From Flavobacterium sp. (GTDB lineage: Bacteria; Bacteroidota; Bacteroidia; Flavobacteriales; Flavobacteriaceae): a stretch of 6,046 nucleotides of DNA. The translations under genes were made by a program, and so were the position numbers. Positions 1-6,046 of this stretch are shown piece after piece (position 1 is the first letter of the stretch; each line of letters opens with the position of its first letter). Below the pieces are notes generated by a model. It was not told the DNA's origin. It did no database searches and saw only the letters and a program-made list of their open reading frames with translations. The DNA is taken from positions 2,203-8,248 of the forward strand of contig DMHA01000135.1 in assembly GCA_003449615.1 (NCBI GenBank). Reading direction: 5' to 3'.

Positions 1-17
1 TATTAGAAGGGCAGTAA

Positions 18-71
18 TACTAACCCGACTGCTCGGAGTACGAGCGTGACGCTCGTATTAGTACGTTAGTA
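18..71. repeat. Nested palindrome (GC-rich hairpin) downstream of the thioredoxin gene
   Basis: An outer 7-bp arm TACTAAC (18-24) is exactly complementary to GTTAGTA (65-71). Inside it ACT (28-30) can pair with AGT (60-62). At the core TACGAGCG (39-46) pairs with CGCTCGTA (50-57) around a three-base TGA loop. An alternative hairpin GCTCG (31-35) / CGAGC (41-45) competes with the core. The element lies 36 bases beyond the stop of the thioredoxin gene, so it could end or stabilise that transcript. However, no T-run follows the GC stem on the minus strand, so a simple intrinsic terminator is not well supported. A dispersed palindromic repeat or a folded recombination site are alternatives. The pairing is seen directly; the role is inference. 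Confidence 0.6.
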
Positions 72-106
72 ACAAAAATATTCTTTACAGGATTTGAATT
101 AGTACT

Positions 107-1204
107 TTACGGAACCAAACATTTATCTATTGCATAAGAAATTCTTTCTAAAATATCACTTTTATAACCAACTTCATAAAACTGAATAATCCCTTTTCCG
201 TCAACGACAATATTTGTTGGATAAGCGTGGACACCAAATTTTTCAGCGAAAAAACTACCCTCAGATAATATATCATAATTAAGTGGGGTTTTCTTTGTAA
301 ATTCATCTATTTTATATTCAGGATCCAATGCTATTGCTACAAAATGGATGTTTTTATCTTTGTATTTTTCTTTGAGTTGATTTAGTTTTGGAATTTCAGC
401 TTTACAGGGTGCGCAAGTTGTAAACCAAAAATTATATACTATTACATTATCTACCATTTTTTTAGAATCTATCACTTTCTTTTTTATACTTGTATCTTTG
501 ACATTTGGTGCTTTAGTCCCAATAAAATGAGAAAGTTCTTCTTTCCGTTCAGCTTCTCTTTCCTTTGAATTTTTTGAAATTTCTTCTTGCGTTTGAATTG
601 TAAAACCCTCTAAAGAGAAAAAGGATGTAGGCAAATTATTATTGTAGGTTATTTTTTTTGCTTTAACTGTATAATTGCCTAATTTTTTGCTGTATCCCGG
701 AAATTGTAATAGGAAACCATCTAAATTATATTCTCTGCAATATTTTAAACCAATTTTCTTGGTGTATATAACTTCTTTTGGGTCGCCATTTGTATTTACT
801 AAACCTCTTTCGCAAGGATAACCAAAAATTGATTTTTGTACACTATCCAGAATAGGTTTTACTAAAACTCTTGGTACACTAAAATTATATTCTATTGCTA
901 TTTTACTGCTTTCAGAATTTAAGCATCTAAACGCTTTTATAGTTTTGTAATTGAAAAGTATATAACTATTTGTTGTTGAAATTTTGTTTCCAAATTTCCG
1001 TTCTATCAAGAAGTCTTTGTTAAAAGCTATTGTAATTTCGCTAATGTATTCAGGTAATTTTTTCTCTTCTAATGTTAATTCTTTATCATAAGAAACCTCA
1101 TAATAAATTATAATATCACTTTTGATGTTATTTGCTTCTGATGTTTTCCATTGCGAAAAACAATTAGTTGCAACTAAAATTAGGGCTAAGGCAATTTTTT
1201 TCAT
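107..1204 (-). CDS. Exported TlpA-like thioredoxin-fold protein with an N-terminal domain of unknown function
   Basis: The product is 365 residues and is probably a periplasmic or envelope-attached thiol-disulfide oxidoreductase. Residues 1 to about 18 are a signal peptide (MKK, a hydrophobic core, then CFSQ). C15 does not sit in a good lipobox, so cleavage by signal peptidase I is more likely than lipidation. Residues about 29-205 form a beta-rich domain reminiscent of the GLPGLI/DUF4412-type domains of Bacteroidota; this assignment is tentative. It carries three cysteines (C94, C131, C156). A charged linker (about 207-225) leads to the thioredoxin domain (about 226-365), with WFTTCAPC (CxxC at C264 and C267) and the cis-proline motif YPT at 328-330. 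TlpA and ResA relatives reduce or isomerise disulfides in exported proteins or support cytochrome c maturation; the substrate here is unknown. The ATG at 1204 is preceded by an A-rich leader with no Shine-Dalgarno site. The gene starts 151 bases downstream of the lipoprotein gene. The thioredoxin call is firm; the N-domain call is weak. Confidence 0.9.
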   Translation of the reverse strand: MKKIALALILVATNCFSQWKTSEANNIKSDIIIYYEVSYDKELTLEEKKLPEYISEITIAFNKDFLIERKFGNKISTTNSYILFNYKTIKAFRCLNSESSKIAIEYNFSVPRVLVKPILDSVQKSIFGYPCERGLVNTNGDPKEVIYTKKIGLKYCREYNLDGFLLQFPGYSKKLGNYTVKAKKITYNNNLPTSFFSLEGFTIQTQEEISKNSKEREAERKEELSHFIGTKAPNVKDTSIKKKVIDSKKMVDNVIVYNFWFTTCAPCKAEIPKLNQLKEKYKDKNIHFVAIALDPEYKIDEFTKKTPLNYDILSEGSFFAEKFGVHAYPTNIVVDGKGIIQFYEVGYKSDILERISYAIDKCLVP

Positions 1205-1355
1205 TTTTGTGCTTGTTTTTCTTTTGTTTAATTTTTTTAGTGTTATATGTTCACTCTACAAAGTCAGGAAACATTTACTTGGTCAATTCGCTTGGCTCGT
1301 GTGCGGAACTTTTATATGGAACGGCGGTTGTGCGATCGTATTTTCTATAAGTTAA
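1205..1355. other. Intergenic spacer with a GC-rich repeat-like block
   Basis: This gap separates the lipoprotein and thioredoxin genes. The part next to the thioredoxin start (1205-1248) is almost pure A/T and, on the minus strand, supplies an A-rich leader. Positions 1288-1340 form a sharply more GC-rich block containing GCTTGGC (1290-1296), two direct GGAAC copies separated by TTTTATAT (1305-1309, 1318-1322), GTTGTGCGA (1327-1335) and the palindrome CGATCG (1333-1338). GCTTGGC and the reverse complement of GTTGTGCGA recur in the next spacer. No Bacteroidota promoter of the TAnnTTTG type and no convincing terminator were found. Small plus-strand open frames crossing the block look non-coding. 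Confidence 0.5.
1327..1335 (+). repeat. Left copy of an inverted 9-mer flanking the lipoprotein gene
   Basis: The sequence GTTGTGCGA lies 20 bases beyond the 3' end of the lipoprotein gene. It is the exact reverse complement of 2082-2090, just past the gene's 5' end. Similarity continues weakly outward from GTTGTGCGA into T/A-rich sequence on both sides, which is more than the 9-mer alone. The match is seen directly; a functional role as a cassette edge or repeat arm is inference. Confidence 0.45.
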
Positions 1356-2048
1356 TTAATTCAATATATCCCAAATCTCTCCATTCCAAATTTTAAGTTT
1401 TTTAGTTGTAGAATCATAAAAAATCGTACCTTCTTTAAGTTTCTTAGGTGCTGTTGACTTAGGAATAATTCTTAATAATCCATCCAAACTTAAATCAGCG
1501 TTTATTACTAATGAGTCAACCTTAAAATCTCCATAAATCAAAGGTTTTTTTGAATCAGAACTTTCAATTATTAATTTATCTGAAAAATCGCCGAATTTAG
1601 TCCCTGCATGAGTACCTATCACAACGTTATTGCTTCCTATCGGTTGATTTGCAGCCCCTTTTCCAATCAACGTATTGTTTTCTCCGTAAATATTTTGTCC
1701 TGAATAATTACCTATAGCGACATTCCCATATCCAGTATTAGAATTTACTCCTGAATGGATACCTACAAAAACTGAATTTCTTGTTTTATAGCTATATGCA
1801 CCAGCAAAATTTCCAATGAAGACATTCTCACTAGAATTATTAAATTTTCCTGCGTCAATTCCCAGAAAAGTAATGTTTTTCATTGTATCATAATTTCCTG
1901 GAATATTTAAAACTTTTAAAATTGCAATAGAGTCATTTAATTGAACAACTTTCGCTTCAAGTTTTGAAATTCTTTTATTAAATCCGCATGAGGAAACTAA
2001 AAAACTAAATCCAATCAAAAATAATAATCTCATTTTTTTAAAGTTCAT
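1356..2048 (-). CDS. Lipoprotein with coiled coil and tail-fibre/YadA-head-like beta repeats
   Basis: The product is 230 residues and is predicted to be lipid-anchored. A basic start and hydrophobic core end in the lipobox VSSC, with the lipidated cysteine at C21. Residues about 24-48 have a heptad-like pattern suited to a short coiled coil. Residues 58-156 hold six imperfect units of about 16 residues with the core N-x-x-hydrophobic-x-G-x-x-A/S-G (for example NVFIGNFAG, NVAIGNYSG, NNVVIGTHAG), the pattern of YadA-head and phage tail-fibre beta structures. Then come PLIYGDF (169-175) and a C-terminal EGTIFYDSTTKKLKIWNG...W segment (206-226), both frequent in Bacteroidota fibre-like proteins. 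The coiled coil plus beta repeats suggest a trimeric surface stalk or adhesin, but no binding partner can be named. The ATG at 2048 follows a tandem A-rich leader; M6 is an alternative start that would also keep the lipobox. Spacers of 151 and 248 bases on its two sides suggest it is not tightly co-transcribed. Confidence 0.82.
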   Translation of the reverse strand: MNFKKMRLLFLIGFSFLVSSCGFNKRISKLEAKVVQLNDSIAILKVLNIPGNYDTMKNITFLGIDAGKFNNSSENVFIGNFAGAYSYKTRNSVFVGIHSGVNSNTGYGNVAIGNYSGQNIYGENNTLIGKGAANQPIGSNNVVIGTHAGTKFGDFSDKLIIESSDSKKPLIYGDFKVDSLVINADLSLDGLLRIIPKSTAPKKLKEGTIFYDSTTKKLKIWNGEIWDILN

Positions 2049-2068
2049 TTTTCGTTATTTTTCGTTAT
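2049..2068 (-). repeat. Two tandem 10-bp A-rich units directly before the lipoprotein start codon
   Basis: On the minus strand the unit ATAACGAAAA occurs twice in direct tandem and abuts the ATG. Bacteroidota genes usually lack Shine-Dalgarno sites and use A-rich, unstructured leaders, so this may be the translation-initiation region. Copy number could change by slippage, but there are only two copies and no phase variation can be claimed. Confidence 0.55.
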
Positions 2069-2081
2069 TTTTTCTAATATG

Positions 2082-2090
2082 TCGCACAAC
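2082..2090 (-). repeat. Right copy of the inverted 9-mer flanking the lipoprotein gene
   Basis: TCGCACAAC on the plus strand is the exact reverse complement of 1327-1335. It overlaps a small hairpin, GCACA (2084-2088) / TGTGC (2093-2097), and is followed by GCTTGGCGGGGG (2096-2107). This is the only GC-rich stretch in a very AT-rich spacer. GCTTGGC is also present, in the same orientation, at 1290-1296. Confidence 0.45.
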
Positions 2091-2170
2091 TCTGTGCTTG
2101 GCGGGGGATAATTTAACTGATTAAAATGAAAAATCACCAACTATTTTTGACTAAATCAATCTTTTTTTCA

Positions 2171-2209
2171 AAAAAAAGCTATACTTTTTTTATAAGTATA
2201 ACTTTTTTT
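2171..2209. terminator. AT-only hairpin, probable bidirectional intrinsic terminator
   Basis: Seven A's and a G (2171-2178) pair with a C and seven T's (2202-2209), and TATACTT (2180-2186) pairs with AAGTATA (2194-2200). The stem is about 16 positions with one C/A mismatch and a 7-base loop. The A and T runs give a T-tract on either strand. It begins 88 bases beyond the stop of the lyase-like gene, a reasonable place for that gene's terminator, and lies upstream of the lipoprotein gene. The stem contains almost no G/C, so its efficiency is uncertain. Confidence 0.5.
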
Positions 2210-2296
2210 CTTGTATTAATTGCTTTCAATTGTTATCGTTCACGACTTTATTTTGTTATATCCAAGTAGGGCATTTCCGTTTCCAACAACTACTAA

Positions 2297-5200
2297 TTAC
2301 ATTCCAACAATAATCTTTTTGGAGTCAACTACTGCATTATTATTAGTCATTTGAACGATATAAAAACCGCTTGGAACAGAGCCCAAATCAATCTCTGTTG
2401 AAGAAGAATTAATTTCCTTGCTTAAAACGGTTACACCCAAAAAGTTTATAATTTTAACATTAGCATTGTTTAAATCTAAATTTTTAGTTTGAATGTTCCA
2501 TATACTTGAATTCCTATTCTGATAAACAATAAAACTGCTTTCAGTATTTAAAAATGTATTATCGGATATTGAAAGGGTAATATCTGTTGGATAGGTGTAT
2601 ACTAGTTCAGAATTTGTAGTTATTTTTGCATTTTTATTACTAATTTCTATATAAAAATTACTAGCTAATCCGTCTTTTGTCGTTACTTCCCATCCTTTAT
2701 ATTTAATTCTGGAACCTTTACCCATATAAATAGAGGTAAGGGCATCATTTTCGTCCATAGATAGCACTATAAATCTACCTGTTAATTCGACACCCAATGT
2801 AACATCATTAAATACACCATCATCATTATCTGTTAATAAAATAATTTGTTTTATGTTTTTACCGCTTACAGTACTTTCAACTTGCATCCCTGAAAAATCC
2901 CCCAATCTTTTAATACTCGTAACTTTTGTAACTGTACTTGTATTCGTACCATTGTAGGGTTCATAAACCACTGCAAATGGTGTTTTCCAAGCTTCGCCAT
3001 TTTGTCTCACAACAACAGTGGGTGTGTCTTTCGTATTGTAACCGGTGGTTACGCCCAGAGTGGGTGGAGCCATAACTGTGGTATATTCTCGATTTATTTC
3101 GCCAGGGATATGCATTTTCATACCTACAGAACCTCCAAGACCAGTTGCGGTAAAAGTAGCGATTACATCTCCTGCATAAACGCCAGAGGTTTGAATATTG
3201 GTAAAATACTGCCAACCAGGGTTAGCAAATCCTCCTGAAATATTTCCATTAGCATATCTAGTTGCGTCAGTTGTTAAAGGAAGAGTTGAGCCATTTGATT
3301 GTAATTCAAGCACCTCTGAAATATTGTGATAGACATAATCGTGATACTCGTTGGCTAATGAAGAATTCGATTTGAATACATCCACATAATAACCCGATGT
3401 TGGTGAGGTGCGAACGATAGCCATTGTTCTATGTTGAAATGCTTCTGCAAGTGTACCTTTATCGTCTCTAAAACTGGAAGTGCTAAAAGAATTCTTTGGC
3501 GACACGGGAAGCTCTTTATATTCGGGTTCAATTGACAACTTGGTTACGGTATTGATATCAATGTCACCATTACCCCCATCTCCTTGAGAAGCTCCATTCA
3601 CGATAACAGTATTGTGTGCAGCAAAAAGGCGATAATAATTTTTGTGAATAGTTAATCCGTAGCTTTGGGTGTTTCCCGCAGCAGCACCTATTACTGTTTT
3701 TGGCCCGTATAATTCCATATTCATCCCAGAGGCATAACTGTGAACATAACCTGCGCCACCAACAAAACACATTAATCCATTAAGGGTAGGGTCTGGAGTT
3801 GCTATATTTCTTTGCATAGAAAGACCAGCAAACGCTAATTTGTTAGTTACATTTTGCTCAAATTTTGTGGCTGCACCATCTACTGTTCCAGAATACCATA
3901 AGAGCCGTAAAGCTTCCTCAAAGTAGGGCTCTACTTCTGTAGAGCGTGTTGAACTTAATGTTTTTTGTCGGTTATAATTTCCAAAACTGACACTCGAATT
4001 AATAAGTTTGCCAAACTTATCGAGTAAGGTGGAGTTATTAGTAAGTTTGCCTAAATAATACGCTACTTCATACCCTTCTGTATATCTTGCATAACCTCTA
4101 CTACCATCTCCAAAATGAAGTGTTCTGTTCCCATTTGGATACGTAAAATCATTTGGAATCTCTTCGGATAACGGGATGTTGATGTATTTATTTGCCAAGT
4201 CAAATGATGAATCATATTTAGTAACTAAAGTCATTACATAGGTAGAGAATTCAGCAACATATTTAGCATAGGTAAAAGGCTCAGGCCAAATGCCATATTT
4301 GTCTTGAATTACTTGCGACATCGTACTCAAAGGAATTTGATTACTTGCTGTCTTATTAATGGCAAATAGTATTTCGGCATCTCTCTCTGTTTTGCTGTCC
4401 AAGGCCAAGGTGTTGCAAGCCAAACTCGAGCTCTCCAATGCAGCCCAATTAGACTCGACACCACCTCGATATTTAGCCAAAAATATATAATTTTTAAATA
4501 CAGCTTCGGCTTCTAATCTATTTATGGTGACTTCACTATTAGCGGCATAATCATAAGCAGTGCCACCATTTTTAATATAAGTGGCTATAAAATCATATAA
4601 AATTGGCATCTGTGCTCCAATATCCCTTGCTTCTCTCAAATGGTCTGCAGGATAGATCCAACCTGCATTAAAATTTCCTGTGTCCGAAAGTGCCACTTTA
4701 TTCATAGCTTTCATAAAGGTATAAAATATAGATGCGCTATATTTAGCATAATCTTCGTCGCCTGTTAAAAAATAAAGAACCCCACTATCAATGCCGCTTT
4801 GCAAATAGTTTTTGTATTTAGTTCGATCTGCAGAAGCTGTTGACTGACTATCTGTTATTTTTTTGAATGGGGGTATTTGTCCAGCTGTACCTGCGGCATA
4901 AGGCAATTGGCTCAAATATCCTGCTCGATTTGCCATATAACTATCCCTTTCCAGCTTTACCCTATTTCTAAAAGCGTTAAAATAGGCAGTTTTCCAAGAA
5001 TTATTATTTATCTCATCAAGGATAAATTGTTTTTCAGAGTCTTTAACCCAAATCATTGGGCGTTCTGTAACTTGGACTTCTTCTTGATCAATTCGAATGT
5101 TTCCAAAAAGACTTGTCCACGCTGTAAGAGCACTAAAATTAGAAACACCAGTATTTGTTGGTACTTTTAGTATTCTAGACGAGGGTGTAAGACTCATGCC

Positions 5201-5899
5201 AGCAAAAGTTCCACTTGTGCCGCTGGTAATCGTTGGCGGGGTATCGGAACCTAAGTATAGTACAATTAAAGAAGAATTATTTCTAAAAACGTTATCGCTT
5301 AAACTTGTTATATTGGTACAACCCGAAAAATCAGCAGTAATTAATGAACTACAAGTTCCTAAAAAAGCTGGTGGTAATAAAGTTACAACCGTATTATTTT
5401 TCATCTCAAATGAGGTTATACCAGTACAGTTGTTAAATATGTTTGTCTCTGTAGCGGTAAAATTAACTGACGTATTCGACAAATTGACACTTGTTAATTT
5501 AGCATTAGCTGCAAATGCCGTAGCTCCTATATAGGTTAACGCGCTGGGGTTTGTTAAATTAAATGAAATTAAAGTGCTTCCATTACCTTGGAATGCGAAA
5601 GCTCCAATGCTTCTTAATGTGGATGGAAACGTTACAGTTACAACACCTTTTGCCTGAAAAGCATTATTGGCAACACCCACCACACTAAAAGTTTGTGCAC
5701 CAGATGAAGCTGAATTTGGAATAACAAGATTAGTCACAGTAGCACCGCTAAAACCGGTTACATTGGCTTCTAATGGAGTTAAATTTTCAACCTTGAAAGT
5801 TAGTGCCCCATCATTAAAAGAATCTCCAACCACAAGTTGTGCATTGGTTTGAGAAATACAAAAAATCAAAAAAGTAATAAAAAGGAATTTTGTTTTCAT
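2297..5899 (-). CDS. Secreted heparinase II/III-superfamily polysaccharide lyase-like protein with LRR_5 region and T9SS sorting domain
   Basis: The product is 1200 residues counted from the ATG at 5899, chosen because a typical signal peptide begins there (MKTKF, hydrophobic core, cleavage after QTNA at residue 20). An in-frame ATG at 5935 would add 12 polar residues. Residues about 53-271 form roughly seven BspA-like LRR_5 units (IGAFAF, IGATAF and similar), closing with a VPTNTGVSNF...W..FGNI ending typical of these arrays. From about 278 to 1083 comes the lyase region: a helical part beginning RPMIWV, with N484-W485 and a tyrosine-rich DGSRGYARYTEGY (598-610), then VHSYASGMNMELYG with H720, YYR (755-757), HNTVIVNG (762-769), GYYVDVF (836-842) and HDYVYH (853-858). 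In this superfamily Asn, Tyr and His residues cleave uronic-acid polysaccharides by beta-elimination; matching these exact residues to catalytic ones is inference and the substrate is unknown. Residues about 1122-1200 resemble a T9SS type A sorting domain (VPSGFYIVQM, KKIIV), with VYQN replacing the usual YPNP. It probably acts at the cell surface or outside the cell. Confidence 0.88.
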   Translation of the reverse strand: MKTKFLFITFLIFCISQTNAQLVVGDSFNDGALTFKVENLTPLEANVTGFSGATVTNLVIPNSASSGAQTFSVVGVANNAFQAKGVVTVTFPSTLRSIGAFAFQGNGSTLISFNLTNPSALTYIGATAFAANAKLTSVNLSNTSVNFTATETNIFNNCTGITSFEMKNNTVVTLLPPAFLGTCSSLITADFSGCTNITSLSDNVFRNNSSLIVLYLGSDTPPTITSGTSGTFAGMSLTPSSRILKVPTNTGVSNFSALTAWTSLFGNIRIDQEEVQVTERPMIWVKDSEKQFILDEINNNSWKTAYFNAFRNRVKLERDSYMANRAGYLSQLPYAAGTAGQIPPFKKITDSQSTASADRTKYKNYLQSGIDSGVLYFLTGDEDYAKYSASIFYTFMKAMNKVALSDTGNFNAGWIYPADHLREARDIGAQMPILYDFIATYIKNGGTAYDYAANSEVTINRLEAEAVFKNYIFLAKYRGGVESNWAALESSSLACNTLALDSKTERDAEILFAINKTASNQIPLSTMSQVIQDKYGIWPEPFTYAKYVAEFSTYVMTLVTKYDSSFDLANKYINIPLSEEIPNDFTYPNGNRTLHFGDGSRGYARYTEGYEVAYYLGKLTNNSTLLDKFGKLINSSVSFGNYNRQKTLSSTRSTEVEPYFEEALRLLWYSGTVDGAATKFEQNVTNKLAFAGLSMQRNIATPDPTLNGLMCFVGGAGYVHSYASGMNMELYGPKTVIGAAAGNTQSYGLTIHKNYYRLFAAHNTVIVNGASQGDGGNGDIDINTVTKLSIEPEYKELPVSPKNSFSTSSFRDDKGTLAEAFQHRTMAIVRTSPTSGYYVDVFKSNSSLANEYHDYVYHNISEVLELQSNGSTLPLTTDATRYANGNISGGFANPGWQYFTNIQTSGVYAGDVIATFTATGLGGSVGMKMHIPGEINREYTTVMAPPTLGVTTGYNTKDTPTVVVRQNGEAWKTPFAVVYEPYNGTNTSTVTKVTSIKRLGDFSGMQVESTVSGKNIKQIILLTDNDDGVFNDVTLGVELTGRFIVLSMDENDALTSIYMGKGSRIKYKGWEVTTKDGLASNFYIEISNKNAKITTNSELVYTYPTDITLSISDNTFLNTESSFIVYQNRNSSIWNIQTKNLDLNNANVKIINFLGVTVLSKEINSSSTEIDLGSVPSGFYIVQMTNNNAVVDSKKIIVGM

Positions 5900-5921
5900 G
5901 ATGTAGATATTTATTGTTTTT

Positions 5922-5945
5922 ATCGGTCTCCCCATTGCTACCGAT
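5922..5945. promoter_or_regulatory. Perfect 6-bp inverted repeat in the leader of the lyase-like gene
   Basis: ATCGGT (5922-5927) and ACCGAT (5940-5945) are exact inverted copies separated by 12 bases, centred about 35 bases upstream of the chosen start. In the transcript this would be a short hairpin whose loop contains GGGGAG and the upstream in-frame ATG at 5935. In DNA it could be an operator. The symmetry is seen directly; a regulatory role is speculative. Confidence 0.3.
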
Positions 5946-6046
5946 TGTATGATTTTATTAAAACAGTTTGCTTTTAATATGTTTTAAATAATAAATTATA
6001 TTTTAAATTATGCATAACCATACCATTCATAAACATTCTGTACCAT
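5946..6046. other. AT-rich upstream region of the lyase-like gene, no clear promoter
   Basis: This stretch is very AT-rich and probably includes the promoter of the lyase-like gene. No match to the Bacteroidota -7 motif TAnnTTTG was found by eye on the minus strand. At the window edge a minus-strand frame is open from 6046 to a stop at 6008 (12 codons). It could be the end of an upstream gene, but it is too short to call. Confidence 0.35.

Noticed and set aside
18..71. Integron attC site
   Set aside because: The outer arms have the AAC/GTT ends and two-tiered pairing of attC, but TACTAAC and GTTAGTA miss the RYYYAAC / GTTRRRY consensus at two positions each, and no integrase or second clear site is in the window.
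1122..1355. Plus-strand open frame of 77 codons with a hydrophobic stretch
   Set aside because: Its first part is antisense to the thioredoxin signal peptide, which explains the hydrophobicity, and the rest runs through the repeat-like spacer. No start context or homology is visible.
1241..2261. Shared TGTTATAT in both spacers (1241-1248 and 2254-2261)
   Set aside because: An 8-base AT-rich word is expected to recur by chance in DNA of this composition, and the order of the other shared words differs between the spacers.
2961..3770. Short open frames on both strands inside the lyase region (2961-3215, 3002-3238, 3570-3770)
   Set aside because: They are shadows in other frames of the long gene, with compositions unlike real proteins (many Cys, Trp, Arg).
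5097..5534. Plus-strand open frame of 145 codons
   Set aside because: It is wholly antisense to the LRR_5 repeats of the lyase-like gene, has no recognisable domain, and its hydrophobic Val/Leu-rich content follows from the reversed repeat codons.
2297..5899. Family PL8 (hyaluronate/chondroitin AC lyase)
   Set aside because: The size and signal peptide fit, but the PL8 NNH and related signatures are absent, while HNTVIVNG and the VHSYASGMNMELYG block point to the heparinase II/III superfamily.
5900..5935. Start of the lyase-like gene at the upstream ATG (5935)
   Set aside because: It would place 12 polar and charged residues ahead of a normal signal peptide, and the ATG lies in the loop of an inverted repeat. 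The ATG at 5899 fits better.
6008..6046. Partial minus-strand gene ending at 6008
   Set aside because: Only 12 codons are visible before the window edge, beginning by chance with ATG; this is not enough to separate a real gene end from random sequence.

Overview
The window looks like accessory chromosomal DNA of a member of the Bacteroidota, most likely a Flavobacteriia-type organism. The evidence is an AT-rich sequence, start codons preceded by A-rich leaders instead of Shine-Dalgarno sites, a Bacteroidota-style lipoprotein, and a large secreted enzyme ending in a type IX secretion (T9SS) sorting domain. All three supported genes are on the minus strand, so transcription runs from high to low coordinates. 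No RNA gene, CRISPR array, transposase or integrase is visible.

In transcription order, the first and largest gene (5899 to 2297) encodes a secreted protein of about 1200 residues. It has a signal peptide, a BspA-like leucine-rich-repeat (LRR_5) region, a heparinase II/III-superfamily polysaccharide lyase-like region and a C-terminal T9SS domain. Its leader holds a perfect 6-bp inverted repeat. An AT-only hairpin about 90 bases past its stop is a plausible terminator. The second gene (2048 to 1356) encodes a small lipoprotein with a short coiled coil, six glycine-rich beta repeats like those of tail-fibre and YadA-head proteins, and a C-terminal motif common in Bacteroidota fibre-like proteins. 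The third (1204 to 107) encodes an exported TlpA-like thioredoxin with a CAPC active site and an N-terminal beta-rich domain of unclear function.

All three products are predicted to work outside the cytoplasm: in the periplasm, on the envelope or outside the cell. The spacers are 151 and 248 bases, and nothing links the proteins into one pathway, so a shared operon is not supported. The most unusual non-coding pattern is that each of the three gaps around the two small genes contains one compact GC-rich block in very AT-rich DNA. One block is a nested palindrome, and the two flanking the lipoprotein gene share an inverted 9-mer and a direct 7-mer. This may mark cassette-like or repeat-associated boundaries, but no canonical recombination site could be confirmed. 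No clearly new multi-gene system is evident.
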